Shown here one piece after another: positions 26,855 through 34,729 of a DNA stretch of 64,000 nt. The first letter of the stretch is position 1. Each line of letters starts with the position of its first letter. Made by a program: the position numbers and the translations under genes. Source of the DNA: Paenibacillus flagellatus (GTDB lineage: Bacteria > Bacillota > Bacilli > Paenibacillales > NBRC-103111); NCBI RefSeq assembly GCF_003217775.1, contig NZ_QJVJ01000004.1, forward strand, positions 1 through 64,000, written 5' to 3'. The notes beneath the pieces are model-generated. The model searched no databases. It was not told the origin of the DNA and saw only the letters and a list, made by a program, of their open reading frames with translations.

Positions 26855-27634
26855 TCAAGCGGCGCTCGTCTTTCGTTTGCCGATCCAAGCGTGGAGCGCG
26901 GAAGCGGCCACGAGCCCGACCGCCGTACCCGTCAACGGTGCAACCGGCAGCGCCATGAACGCGTGCGCTTTCAGATGGCCGTGATCCTGCACGGCGATTC
27001 CGGTCGCGGTGACGGCGAAAATCGCCAGAAGCACGATCAGCCAATACGACCATTTCATAGCCGGGTGAACGGCGGGCGCTTCGTTTTTCCAGCGAAGCCG
27101 GCGGATAACGAGAACCGTCAAGACAAGCAGCTCGAGTCCGATGCAGCCGGCGGAAAGAAAGAGCTGCAGCACCAAACTGCTCGGCGGCAGCCCCGGAGCC
27201 AGCCACTGCAGCGCCGCGACCGTGTACGGATACATCAACCCGCCCTTATGCGTGAAGCCGTCGAGAAACAGATGGCTGTACATGCCGATCGCGATCGAGA
27301 GCAGCAGCACGATCCACGCTTTCGCGCCCGATACGGTCCAGCCTTGGGCGGCGTACCGGTACAGCAAGCCGTTGAACGGAGCCGGCGTATGCAGAGCCAT
27401 CGCCGGCAGCACGAGCCGATGAAACGCGAACGCGATCAGGACGGACGCCGGAAGGCCGATCGTCAGCATGCCGAGCGGCGAATGGCCGAAGTCGGTGTCG
27501 GTCGGGCGCAGCATGACGAAATTTTGCAAATCGGGCGCGATCGTCCCGATGACGAGACCGGTTTTATTGAAACGTTTCGGAAACAGCTTGTCGAGCACGA
27601 CCGCCGTAATCGGATGCGCGGGCGTATACGGCAT
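26855..27634 (-). CDS. DUF4184 family membrane protein
   Basis: 259 residues from ATG 27634, preceded by GGGAGGT. The N-terminus MPYTPAHPITAVVLDKLFP, then IGTIAPDLQNFV and FGHSPLGM, and YSHLFLDGFTHKGGL match the DUF4184 pattern of His/Asp-containing membrane proteins related to phospholipase-like YdjM hydrolases. About seven transmembrane segments. Function unknown; metal-dependent membrane hydrolase activity is an inference. Confidence 0.78.
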   Translation of the reverse strand: MPYTPAHPITAVVLDKLFPKRFNKTGLVIGTIAPDLQNFVMLRPTDTDFGHSPLGMLTIGLPASVLIAFAFHRLVLPAMALHTPAPFNGLLYRYAAQGWTVSGAKAWIVLLLSIAIGMYSHLFLDGFTHKGGLMYPYTVAALQWLAPGLPPSSLVLQLFLSAGCIGLELLVLTVLVIRRLRWKNEAPAVHPAMKWSYWLIVLLAIFAVTATGIAVQDHGHLKAHAFMALPVAPLTGTAVGLVAASALHAWIGKRKTSAA

Positions 27635-27758
27635 GGGGCACCTCCCGGAGATCAATGGAGCGTGTCGGTTTATGATACATATTGTATCCGACCGCATCAT
27701 CGCTGTCAAATCTCCTGCCCCCGACCTCTCGCTCGGCCGTCCTGCAAAGGTCGCGTCG

Positions 27759-28511
27759 TTATACGGTCAATACGACCGGTCCGTTCTTCGTCGCGACGAC
27801 CGTATGCTCGAACTGCGCGACGAGGCTGCGGTCCGGCGTCCGGATCGTCCAACCGTCTTCCTCCTCGACGATATATTCGGCGCCGGTCGAGACGAACGTT
27901 TCGATCGCGAGCGCGATCCCGTTTTTGAGCAGCCGGGCGTCCCGCTTGTCTTCGTAATTCAAAATGTCGGCGGGGCCCTCGTGAAGCCTGCGGCCGATGC
28001 CGTGTCCCGCCAAGTTGCGGATGACCGTAAAGCCGTCCGCGCGGGCGTTGCGCTCGATCGCCTTGCCGATCCGGTTCAGCTTTGCCCCGCCTTTCGCTTC
28101 GGCGATCCCCGCCTCCAACGCCTTCCGGGAGCTTTCCACGAGCTTGCGCTTCAGCGCCGTCTCTTCTTCGGGGCCGTCCACGACCGTCGTCGCCCCGGTA
28201 TCGGCATAATAGCCGTTCAGCTCGGCGGAGACGTCCACGTTGACCATGTCGCCCGCACGAATTTTGCGCCTCCCCGGAATGCCGTGAGCGGCCACGTCGT
28301 TAATGCTGATGCACGTCGCCCCCGGAAATCCGTATTCCTTTCTCGGCGCCGGCGTCGCTCCGTGCTCGCGAAGCACCGCTTCCCCGATCGCGTCGAGCTC
28401 CGCGGTCGTCATGCCGGGCACGATCGATCGAATCATCGTATCCCGGGCCAACGCCACGATGCGGCCGATTCGCCGCATGCCTTCCCAATCTTGTTCGTTT
28501 TCCACCGTCAT
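27759..28511 (-). CDS. map: Methionine aminopeptidase, type I
   Basis: 250 residues; GAGGAGGA precedes ATG 28511. All metal ligands of the pita-bread fold are visible: VNVDVSAELNGYYADTGATT (two Asp), AGHGIGRRLHEGP (His), AIETFVS (Glu), QFEHTVV (Glu). It removes initiator Met from nascent proteins. It lies outside the ribosomal-protein cluster, so it resembles the second, MapB-type copy of Bacillus rather than the adk-linked one. Confidence 0.92.
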   Translation of the reverse strand: MTVENEQDWEGMRRIGRIVALARDTMIRSIVPGMTTAELDAIGEAVLREHGATPAPRKEYGFPGATCISINDVAAHGIPGRRKIRAGDMVNVDVSAELNGYYADTGATTVVDGPEEETALKRKLVESSRKALEAGIAEAKGGAKLNRIGKAIERNARADGFTVIRNLAGHGIGRRLHEGPADILNYEDKRDARLLKNGIALAIETFVSTGAEYIVEEEDGWTIRTPDRSLVAQFEHTVVATKNGPVVLTV

Positions 28512-28544
28512 TTTGAATTCCTCCTCGTTAAACGTTATCGGTTG

Positions 28545-29183
28545 TCAGCAGCTGCCGCGCTTGCGAAAAAGCCGGTACCCTTTGCGTAACAAATTGAGCA
28601 GCGCGTGCGGAATCGGTATCGGAAACCGGTACAAAATCGGTTTGTACAGCATGTAATACGATTTTTTCAAATCGTCCCACATCGAGCAATATTCGTCCTT
28701 CAAAAAATCCGATACGTCCACGACGACGCCGCGGCCGTCGATCATCATCACGTTTTTGCCGTGGACGTCGTGCGGATTCAGCCCTTTGCCGCGGGCGTAC
28801 TCGAGCGCCTCGTCGATATCGCGGATGACCCGCTCCGGTATCCGGATTCCTCTGCGCAGGCATTCGTACAGCGTGACGCCCGTCAGCCGTTTCAGGATGA
28901 GAAACGTCTCTCCCGAATCGTAGCATTCCGAGTAGGCCGGATGCCGGCCGAGCCGCCGGTACACCTCGATCTCGTCCCGCAAGCCGGGACGCCCTTCGGC
29001 GTATACCTTGACGACGCGTTCCCGTTCGTCCGGATGCGCGACGACCGCCGCATAGTTGCCGGCACCGATTAGACGCCACGGCTTCGGCACCGAGACGACT
29101 TCGACCGGGTCGCGAGGATTCGTGCTGCGGATTTCGAGCGCAGGCAGCAGCTCGGTTCGTACCCGCTCCGCGAACGACGGCAT
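28545..29183 (-). CDS. Small protein kinase-like protein (YrzF/RIO-like)
   Basis: 212 residues; GGGAGGGA precedes ATG 29183. Kinase-like features: IGAGNYAAVVAHP (Gly-rich loop), VVKVYAE (ATP Lys), EIEVYRRLGRHPAY (alpha-C Glu), NPHDVHGKNVMM (HxD...N catalytic loop, with HD in place of HRD) and VVDVSDF (DxD in place of DFG). The activation segment is very short. Its C-terminal tail is basic. It matches the compact Ser/Thr kinases of Bacillales (YrzF). Immediately upstream of map. Confidence 0.75.
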   Translation of the reverse strand: MPSFAERVRTELLPALEIRSTNPRDPVEVVSVPKPWRLIGAGNYAAVVAHPDERERVVKVYAEGRPGLRDEIEVYRRLGRHPAYSECYDSGETFLILKRLTGVTLYECLRRGIRIPERVIRDIDEALEYARGKGLNPHDVHGKNVMMIDGRGVVVDVSDFLKDEYCSMWDDLKKSYYMLYKPILYRFPIPIPHALLNLLRKGYRLFRKRGSC

Positions 29184-29316
29184 CGTTCGATCCCTCCCCC
29201 GTATCGTTCCGGTTGGTGCGCCGGAATGTTTTTTAATGATTTTCTAATAATCGGGCCGCATCGCTTGCCCCCGTAGGGATTGCCCGCCTCCTGGCAGATG
29301 CCGCCAACGAATCGTC

Positions 29317-29344
29317 TGGTATACTGGATTTCGGGTGGCCACCC
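29317..29344 (+). promoter_or_regulatory. Extended -10 promoter and 12-bp palindrome of the NlpC/P60 gene
   Basis: TGG-TATACT (29317-29325) is an extended -10 without a good -35. A perfect palindrome GGGTGGCCACCC follows at 29333-29344, over the expected start site, so a regulator could bind here. Confidence 0.5.
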
Positions 29345-29371
29345 CAAACCAGAATCGATCAGGAGGCACTA

Positions 29372-29887
29372 ATGTTCGCACTACGGAAAGTGAAATGGTA
29401 CAAGCCCGCCATATGCGCGGCTGTTGCGCTTACGATAGCATTATCCGGCAATCTCGGGTTCGCGTCAATGACGGCTCATGCCGAAACCGTTTCCGTCGCG
29501 TCGACTCGCGCCGACCGAATCATTTCCACCGGCTTGAAATATAAAGGAACGCCTTACCGTTTCGGAGCGCCGGCTGGACGTACCGACGTATTCGACTGCT
29601 CTTCGTTCGTTCAATATTTGTACAAAAAACAAGGCGTCTCGCTGCCGCGGGTTTCTCGCGATCAAGCGAAAAAAGGCTCCTACGTATCCAAGAGCAATCT
29701 CCGCAAAGGCGATCTTCTCTTCTTCTGGACGAGCAAATCGGGACGCGGCAAAGTAGGCCATGTCGCGATCTACATGGGCAACGGCAAAATGCTGCACACG
29801 TACAAAAAAGGAATCGGCGTCACGGTATCGAGCGTCAATTCCTCGTACTGGAAGTCGCACTATATTACCGCTCGTCGCGTCCTGTAA
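29372..29887 (+). CDS. Secreted NlpC/P60 (C40) cell-wall peptidase
   Basis: 171 residues; AGGAGG precedes ATG 29372. Signal peptide to about ASMTAHA (residue 36). The C40 domain fills the rest: catalytic Cys in VFDCSSFVQYLY, His in VGHVAIYMGNGKMLH, third polar residue nearby. There is no binding domain (LysM or SH3), so it is a minimal D,L-endopeptidase that cuts peptidoglycan stem peptides outside the cell. Confidence 0.9.
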   Translation: MFALRKVKWYKPAICAAVALTIALSGNLGFASMTAHAETVSVASTRADRIISTGLKYKGTPYRFGAPAGRTDVFDCSSFVQYLYKKQGVSLPRVSRDQAKKGSYVSKSNLRKGDLLFFWTSKSGRGKVGHVAIYMGNGKMLHTYKKGIGVTVSSVNSSYWKSHYITARRVL

Positions 29888-29922
29888 GTCTAAGCGAAGG
29901 CCGTGACGAATCCGTACGCATG

Positions 29923-29955
29923 CGAAGACCTTTCCGGCCTCGGAAAGGTCTTTTC
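29923..29955. terminator. Bidirectional terminator between the peptidase and kinase genes
   Basis: AAGACCTTTCCG (29925-29936) pairs with CGGAAAGGTCTT (29941-29952), with T residues following. It ends just before the histidine-kinase stop at 29957. Confidence 0.8.
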
Positions 29956-29956
29956 G

Positions 29957-31330
29957 TCATGTCGGCGCCGGAAGCTCGTCGATCGGAAGCGTCACCGATA
30001 CGATCGTGCCGACGCCCGGACGGCTGCGGATATCGATCGTTCCGCCGTGACGATTGACGATGCTTTTGGCGATCGACAGCCCGAGGCCGAATCCGCCGGT
30101 TTGGCGCGTTCTCGCCTGATCGACCCGGTAAAACCGGTCGAAGACGTGACGTTTCTCGTTTTCGCCTAACCCGACTCCCCGGTCGACGACTTCGAACCGG
30201 ACCGATTCCGGCTCCGGCTTGATCCGGATTGTGACGGGCTTCGAGCTGTATTTGATCGCGTTGTCGAGCAAAATGAGCAGAAGCTGTCTCAGCTTTTGCG
30301 GATCTCCCGTCATCGGCACCGAATCCGCCGGGCTTTCGACCGCGACGTCGCGATGAAAGCCGACCTCCATATGTTTCGCCGCCGAACGGATCAGCTTCAC
30401 GAGATCGATCCCCTCCGGCTTCAAGCTTTCCGCCCGTTCCGAATCGGCCAGCTGCATGAGCGAGCCGACCAGTCCTTTCAACCGGTTCGTTTCGGACAAA
30501 ATCGATTCGACCGCCTCCTCGCGCAGCTCCGAATCGTCGAGTCCCCACCGCTTCAAAATGCTTGCATAGCTTTCGATTATCGTGAGAGGCGTCCGCAGCT
30601 CGTGCGACGCGTCGGCGACGAACCGCTTTTGCTTCGCCGCCAGCTCCTCGAGCCGTTCGATCATTTCGTTGAACGTGACGCCGAGCTTGCCGAGCTCGTC
30701 GGCTTTGGCCGTAAATTCGCCGTCCAGCTTCCGAAACGTGCCGCTCTGCTGAATCAGCTGCATCGTCGTATACAGCTGGCGAATCGGTTGAAACATAAAG
30801 CGGGAATAAAAAAAGCTGCCGATCGCCGACAGCACGACGGCGCCGACCGACGTCACGACGAGCGCGGACGTCAGCACGTCCATGTAATCGTTCCACCGGT
30901 GCAGCTCGCGGCCGATTTCGAGAACGCCGACTTGACCGTTCTTCGTCAAGATGGGCACGTCCACGTACAAAAACCGGATGCGATCGATCCGCTTGATCGC
31001 AAAGTACGGACGGTCGATGACGATCGGCGGCTTGCGCGCCACCTCGTTGCCGTCGTACAGCAGCTGCAGCTTGACTTTGCCGTCCATGCCGACGATCCGG
31101 ATCATTTCGTCGCTGGTCAAATATTCCTCGAGCAGCTTCGGGCTTTTCCAATTTTGCGGTTCGACCACTTTGCGGTTTTCGAGTATCGTCCGGGCTTTGC
31201 CGAGCATAAGCTCCTTCTCGCTTTTCGTCGTTATGTTCACGACGAACCAATACAAGAACGTGTTGAACAGCACGAGGATGAAAACGAGCCACACCGACGA
31301 CAGCACCATGAGACGTACGCGCAGGCTCAT
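29957..31330 (-). CDS. Sensor histidine kinase (HAMP-HisKA-HATPase_c)
   Basis: 457 residues. TM1 (about 8-31), an extracytoplasmic sensor of about 120 residues, TM2 (about 152-175), HAMP (QPIRQLYTTMQ), HisKA with DASHELRTPL (His243), and HATPase_c with N box LLDNAIKYSS, G1 DRGVGLGE and G2 GGFGLGLSI. All catalytic motifs are intact. It overlaps the response-regulator gene by 4 bases (ATGA). Topology resembles the YkoH/CssS group. The partner regulator lacks its phosphoacceptor Asp, so signalling may be non-canonical. Confidence 0.92.
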   Translation of the reverse strand: MSLRVRLMVLSSVWLVFILVLFNTFLYWFVVNITTKSEKELMLGKARTILENRKVVEPQNWKSPKLLEEYLTSDEMIRIVGMDGKVKLQLLYDGNEVARKPPIVIDRPYFAIKRIDRIRFLYVDVPILTKNGQVGVLEIGRELHRWNDYMDVLTSALVVTSVGAVVLSAIGSFFYSRFMFQPIRQLYTTMQLIQQSGTFRKLDGEFTAKADELGKLGVTFNEMIERLEELAAKQKRFVADASHELRTPLTIIESYASILKRWGLDDSELREEAVESILSETNRLKGLVGSLMQLADSERAESLKPEGIDLVKLIRSAAKHMEVGFHRDVAVESPADSVPMTGDPQKLRQLLLILLDNAIKYSSKPVTIRIKPEPESVRFEVVDRGVGLGENEKRHVFDRFYRVDQARTRQTGGFGLGLSIAKSIVNRHGGTIDIRSRPGVGTIVSVTLPIDELPAPT

Positions 31331-32034
31331 GACGGTTTATCGTCGGCGGCCGCGTCTTTCAAGTAATAGCCGACTCCGCGGCTTGTTTGGATCAGCTTCG
31401 TTTTGGCGCCTTCGTCGATTTTTTGACGCAAGTACCGTACGTACACGTCGACGAGATTCGTATCTCCGGCGAAGTCGTAACCCCATACGTCGGACAAAAT
31501 TTGCTCTCTCGATAGGACGGTTCCGGCGTGCTTCATAAAGTAAAGCAGCAGCTCGTATTCCCGGGGCGTGAGCTCGATCGGCTCGCCGGCCCGCTGGACC
31601 GAGCGGGCCTTTTCGTCCAGCTCCAAATCGGCCACCCGGTATACGCGCTCTCCGCCGTCCTGGCGTTGGCGCGTCGTGCGGATCAAGCCGCGGATACGGG
31701 CCATCAGCTCCTCGATGGCGAACGGCTTCGTCACGTAATCGTTGGCGCCGAGGTCCAGTCCGCTTACTTTGTCCGTCACCGTATCCCGGGCCGTCAGCAA
31801 GAGGATCGGCACCGTCTTGTTCGACTCGCGGATTCGCTCCAGCACTTCGAGCCCCGTTAAACCGGGCAGCATAATGTTGAGCAGAATGATGTCCCAGCCG
31901 CCGTCCAGCGCCAGCTTCAGCCCTTCCGGGCCGGTCGTCGCCAGCGTAACGTCGTACTGCTCGTGACGCAGCTCCAGCTCCAGCACTCGGGCGATTTTGC
32001 GTTCGTCCTCGACGAGCAACACTTTTCCGCTCAT
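31327..32034 (-). CDS. OmpR/PhoB-family response regulator with Asn at the phosphoacceptor site
   Basis: 235 residues; TTGGAGGAA precedes ATG 32034. The receiver has the acidic pair (LLVEDERK), LLLTARD (Thr) and YVTKPF (Lys), but the phosphorylated Asp is replaced: DIILLNIMLPG gives Asn53, codon AAC at 31876-31878 on the minus strand. The C-terminal winged helix is normal (LTPREYELLLYFMKHAG, VYVRYLRQKID, GVGYYL). It is likely a constitutive or phosphorylation-independent regulator, unless Asn is deamidated or the base is a sequencing error. Co-translated with the intact kinase. Confidence 0.9.
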   Translation of the reverse strand: MSGKVLLVEDERKIARVLELELRHEQYDVTLATTGPEGLKLALDGGWDIILLNIMLPGLTGLEVLERIRESNKTVPILLLTARDTVTDKVSGLDLGANDYVTKPFAIEELMARIRGLIRTTRQRQDGGERVYRVADLELDEKARSVQRAGEPIELTPREYELLLYFMKHAGTVLSREQILSDVWGYDFAGDTNLVDVYVRYLRQKIDEGAKTKLIQTSRGVGYYLKDAAADDKPS

Positions 32035-32135
32035 AGTTCCTCCAACGGGAATAAGTAGGCTCCCCGTCCAAGGGGGATACCGCTATTATTCACCGGCGGA
32101 GTGGAACTTATTTCGGGAAGAGCTCTGTCGGGGGG

Positions 32136-32756
32136 TTACGAACGTTTCGCGGAAGCGGCGGCGCAAAGAAGCATCCAAGCCCCTCCGATCGCGTATCCGG
32201 CCACAATGTCGCTAGGGTAATGCACACCCAAGTAGACGCGGCTTACGCCGATCGATACGATAAGCGCAATGCCGACGACGGCGGCGGTCCACGCCGCGCC
32301 TTTGCGCCGCTTGCGCCAATGACGGTACAGGAGAAGGGCGATCAAGCCGTAAAACGACGCCGCCATGAGCGCATTGCCGCTCGGGAAGCTGTAGCCGAGC
32401 GCCTCGATCATCGGCTCGGACGGACGCGGACGTTCGAAGACGTTTTTCAACCCGCGGTACAAGCCGTACGCCACGGTGAGGTTGACGACGAGCAAAAGCG
32501 GCTCGAGCCGTTTCTTGAATGCGAACGCGAACAGCGCGGCGAAGGCGACGAGCAGGACGGCGAACACCGGCGAGGAGACGAGCGGCGACATCGCCTTGAA
32601 CAGCGGCGTGAGCGCGTCCGAGCGCATCGCGCGAATCGGGTCGCCGAGCGCCTCGTCCAGAGCCGTCGGGCCGTCCTTGCGCATCGTTGCGGCCAGCGCG
32701 GCGAATACGAGCAGCAGGACGGCGGCGCCGATCGCGTATGTTCCTTTACCCTTCAT
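32136..32756 (-). CDS. PAP2 family phosphatase-like membrane protein
   Basis: 206 residues from ATG 32756 (GGAAAGGTG upstream); the open frame before it is non-coding. Five to six membrane helices. Motif C1 KNVFERPRP, motif C3 SRVYLGVHYPSD. In motif C2, PSGH reads PSGN (SFPSGNALMA), so the usual acid His is replaced. It could still act with reduced activity on undecaprenyl-pyrophosphate or phosphatidate-type lipids, or have a changed role. Confidence 0.83.
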   Translation of the reverse strand: MKGKGTYAIGAAVLLLVFAALAATMRKDGPTALDEALGDPIRAMRSDALTPLFKAMSPLVSSPVFAVLLVAFAALFAFAFKKRLEPLLLVVNLTVAYGLYRGLKNVFERPRPSEPMIEALGYSFPSGNALMAASFYGLIALLLYRHWRKRRKGAAWTAAVVGIALIVSIGVSRVYLGVHYPSDIVAGYAIGGAWMLLCAAASAKRS

Positions 32757-32910
32757 GTTGGTCCAACACCTTTCCTTCGAACGGCTAATCCTTTTCAAAC
32801 CTATGCTATCACAGAATGGCGGCGAAAGGTAGAAGCGATGCGGGTGGATATCGTTTGCTCCGATGTTGTAGAATAGAAGGGATACCGATACGAAAGAAGG
32901 ACTGTCGCGC

Positions 32911-33777
32911 ATGTTTTATGCCAACGATTGGAAAGATTACGAATTGATCGACACCGGGGACGGGGACAAGCTGGAGCGTTGGGGCGACGTCGTCCTGCGA
33001 AGACCGGACCCGCAAATCATATGGCCGATCCGCAAGGAGACGGGTGCCTGGAAGCAGGCGGCCGCCCATTACCACCGCAGCTCGTCGGGCGGCGGGCAAT
33101 GGGAGGTAAAGCGTCAGCTGCCCGAGCGATGGGTGATCGGCTACGACAAGCTGTCGTTTTACATAAAACCGACCGGCTTCAAGCATACGGGTCTGTTCCC
33201 CGAGCAAGCCGTCAACTGGCGCTGGATGATGGACAAAATCGCTTCGGCCGGACGACCGGTGAAAGTGTTGAACCTGTTCGCCTACACCGGGGGCGCGACC
33301 GTCGCCTGCGCCTCGGCCGGCGCCGAAGTATGCCACGTCGACGCTTCTAAGGGGGTCGTGCAGTGGGCGAAGGAAAACGTGCAGCTGTCGGGTCTCGGCC
33401 AGCGCCCCGTCCGTTTCATCACCGACGACGTCTTCAAGTTCGTCCAGCGCGAGGAGCGCCGGGGCAACCGGTACGACGCCATCATCATGGACCCGCCCTC
33501 GTACGGACGCGGACCGAACGGCGAGACGTGGAAGCTGGAGACGAACCTGTATCCGTTCGTCGAGTTTTGTGCCGGCATTTTGACGGACAAGCCGCTTTTT
33601 TTCTTGATCAACTCGTACACGACAGGCTTGTCCCCGACGGTCATGCACAACATTTTGGCGATGACGGTCGGCCGCAAATTCGGCGGCAAAATCACGTGCG
33701 GCGAAATCGGGCTGCCGATTACGTCGTCCAAGCTGTTTTTGCCCGCAGGCATTTTGAGCCGCTGGGAAAGCGAATAA
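32911..33777 (+). CDS. Class I SAM-dependent methyltransferase (RlmI/PF10672-like)
   Basis: 288 residues; GAAGGAC precedes ATG 32911. SAM-binding VLNLFAYTGGATVACASAGA, acidic VCHVDASKG, and catalytic-loop-like IIMDPPSYGRGPNGE match the PF10672 group related to rRNA cytosine-5 methyltransferases (RlmI/RlmK). It lacks an N-terminal PUA domain. The probable substrate is rRNA or another RNA; not proven. Divergent from the PAP2 gene and single between terminators. Confidence 0.85.
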   Translation: MFYANDWKDYELIDTGDGDKLERWGDVVLRRPDPQIIWPIRKETGAWKQAAAHYHRSSSGGGQWEVKRQLPERWVIGYDKLSFYIKPTGFKHTGLFPEQAVNWRWMMDKIASAGRPVKVLNLFAYTGGATVACASAGAEVCHVDASKGVVQWAKENVQLSGLGQRPVRFITDDVFKFVQREERRGNRYDAIIMDPPSYGRGPNGETWKLETNLYPFVEFCAGILTDKPLFFLINSYTTGLSPTVMHNILAMTVGRKFGGKITCGEIGLPITSSKLFLPAGILSRWESE

Positions 33778-33801
33778 ACGGTCCGCTCGGCGGACGCGAA
33801 A

Positions 33802-33835
33802 AAAGCGCAGGGAGCCCGTCTCTCTGCGCTTTCGT
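33802..33835. terminator. Bidirectional terminator between the methyltransferase and marR
   Basis: AAAGCGCAGGGAG (33802-33814) pairs with CTCTCTGCGCTTT (33820-33832), one G-T, with A-run before and T-rich sequence after. Confidence 0.8.
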
Positions 33836-33863
33836 TTATTTCGTAGGGCAAGCGATCTTCGGA

Positions 33864-34268
33864 TCAATTCGCGACTTTGCCGAGCAAGTAGACGAGCAGC
33901 TGCTGGTTGTGCGACGAGATCCGGTCGAGCTGGGAGTGAATGAACTCGTTGCGGATATCGACGCCGCGTCCGCACTCGGCTTTCCCTTTCTCCGTCGGGA
34001 TGACCCAGACGATGCGGCGGTCCTTCTCGTCGCGCTGCCGGACGATCAGCTCGTTTTTCTCCATCCGGTCGAGCAGCGTCGTCACGGCGGCGGGCGTCGT
34101 ATTCAGATGCTCGAGCAAATCCGACGGCTTCATCCGATCTTGCGTGAGCAGCACCTCCAGCACGTTCAGCTGACCTTCCGTCAACGTGGGTGCAAGCTGC
34201 GTCTCCATATGCGTTTTCAAGTCTTTGCTGATTTTGCTCCACAATTTGGCGAATTCTTTGGAATACAT
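33864..34268 (-). CDS. MarR family transcriptional regulator
   Basis: 134 residues from ATG 34268, preceded by TTAGGAGGT; the frame is open upstream through the 41-bp repeats but those are leader sequence. MarR winged helix: LTEGQLNVLEVLLTQDRMKPSDLLEHLNTTPAAVTTLLDRMEKNEL with wing RQRDEKDRRIVWV. A palindrome in its promoter region suggests autorepression. No obvious target gene is adjacent; ligands of such regulators are usually aromatic compounds or oxidants. Confidence 0.88.
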   Translation of the reverse strand: MYSKEFAKLWSKISKDLKTHMETQLAPTLTEGQLNVLEVLLTQDRMKPSDLLEHLNTTPAAVTTLLDRMEKNELIVRQRDEKDRRIVWVIPTEKGKAECGRGVDIRNEFIHSQLDRISSHNQQLLVYLLGKVAN

Positions 34269-34282
34269 GAGGGACCTCCTAA

Positions 34283-34364
34283 GAGCTTTGCGAGAGCAAA
34301 GCTTGCTTCGAAAGGATACGCTTGAGCTTTGCGTAAGCAAAGCTTGCTTCGAAAGGATACGCTT
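34283..34364 (-). repeat. Two tandem 41-bp hairpin repeats in the marR leader
   Basis: Copies at 34283-34323 and 34324-34364 differ at two bases. Each contains GAGCTTTGCG-nn-AGCAAAGCTT, which can fold into a hairpin, then a constant tail (CTTCGAAAGGATACGC). They lie next to the marR ribosome site (TTAGGAGG). The same family occurs at 56171-56278. Confidence 0.85.
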
Positions 34365-34394
34365 GACTTCCGTCCGTTTCTTCCTGTTGATCCT

Positions 34395-34438
34395 ATTATA
34401 TCATTCGCCCATGTCGGATAAAAGGTTAATACTATTAA
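34395..34438 (-). promoter_or_regulatory. Probable marR promoter and operator
   Basis: On the minus strand a TATAAT (34395-34400) precedes the repeats. A perfect palindrome TTAATA-C-TATTAA (34426-34438) covers the expected -35 side, a common arrangement for MarR autorepression. No good -35 hexamer is visible. Confidence 0.5.
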
Positions 34439-34466
34439 TATTTTGCAACAGAAAACGGGAAAACGT

Positions 34467-34496
34467 TTAACGTTCTGCTAGCTTTCTACATATACT
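34467..34496 (+). promoter_or_regulatory. Promoter of the 56-residue gene
   Basis: TTAACG (34467-34472), 18-base spacer, TATACT (34491-34496). It is 56 bases before the start codon. Confidence 0.5.
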
Positions 34497-34552
34497 GCAC
34501 TATACGATGCGGAACTTGACGAACAGGACCCGATCGAAGGAGGATGAACCGG

Positions 34553-34723
34553 ATGGATCAAGCGCTCAAGGCGGAAATCGTGAAGAAAGCGTTGACCGAA
34601 GGCATAATAAACGACCCACAGTGGCTTCATAGGCTGGATGAGCCTATGCCTGTGTGGGCCGTTATCGAAATGCTCGTCAAGTTGCTCGAGAAGCTGGATC
34701 CGCCGTACGAAACGTACGACTGA
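34553..34723 (+). CDS. Small 56-residue acidic protein
   Basis: AAGGAGG (34537-34543) is 9 bases before ATG 34553 and the frame stops at TGA 34721-34723, only 6 bases from the convergent parC stop. The sequence begins MDQALKAEIVKKALTEGII, contains WLHRLDEPMPVWAVIEML and ends LDPPYETYD; helical, soluble, net acidic. A strong ribosome site, a promoter and biased codons argue it is real. No family recognised. Confidence 0.68.
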   Translation: MDQALKAEIVKKALTEGIINDPQWLHRLDEPMPVWAVIEMLVKLLEKLDPPYETYD

Positions 34724-34729
34724 CCGCGA

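Noticed and set aside
34283-34364. Tandem repeats considered as a CRISPR array
   Set aside because: Only two units, no spacers, each unit is itself a hairpin, and no cas genes are present.
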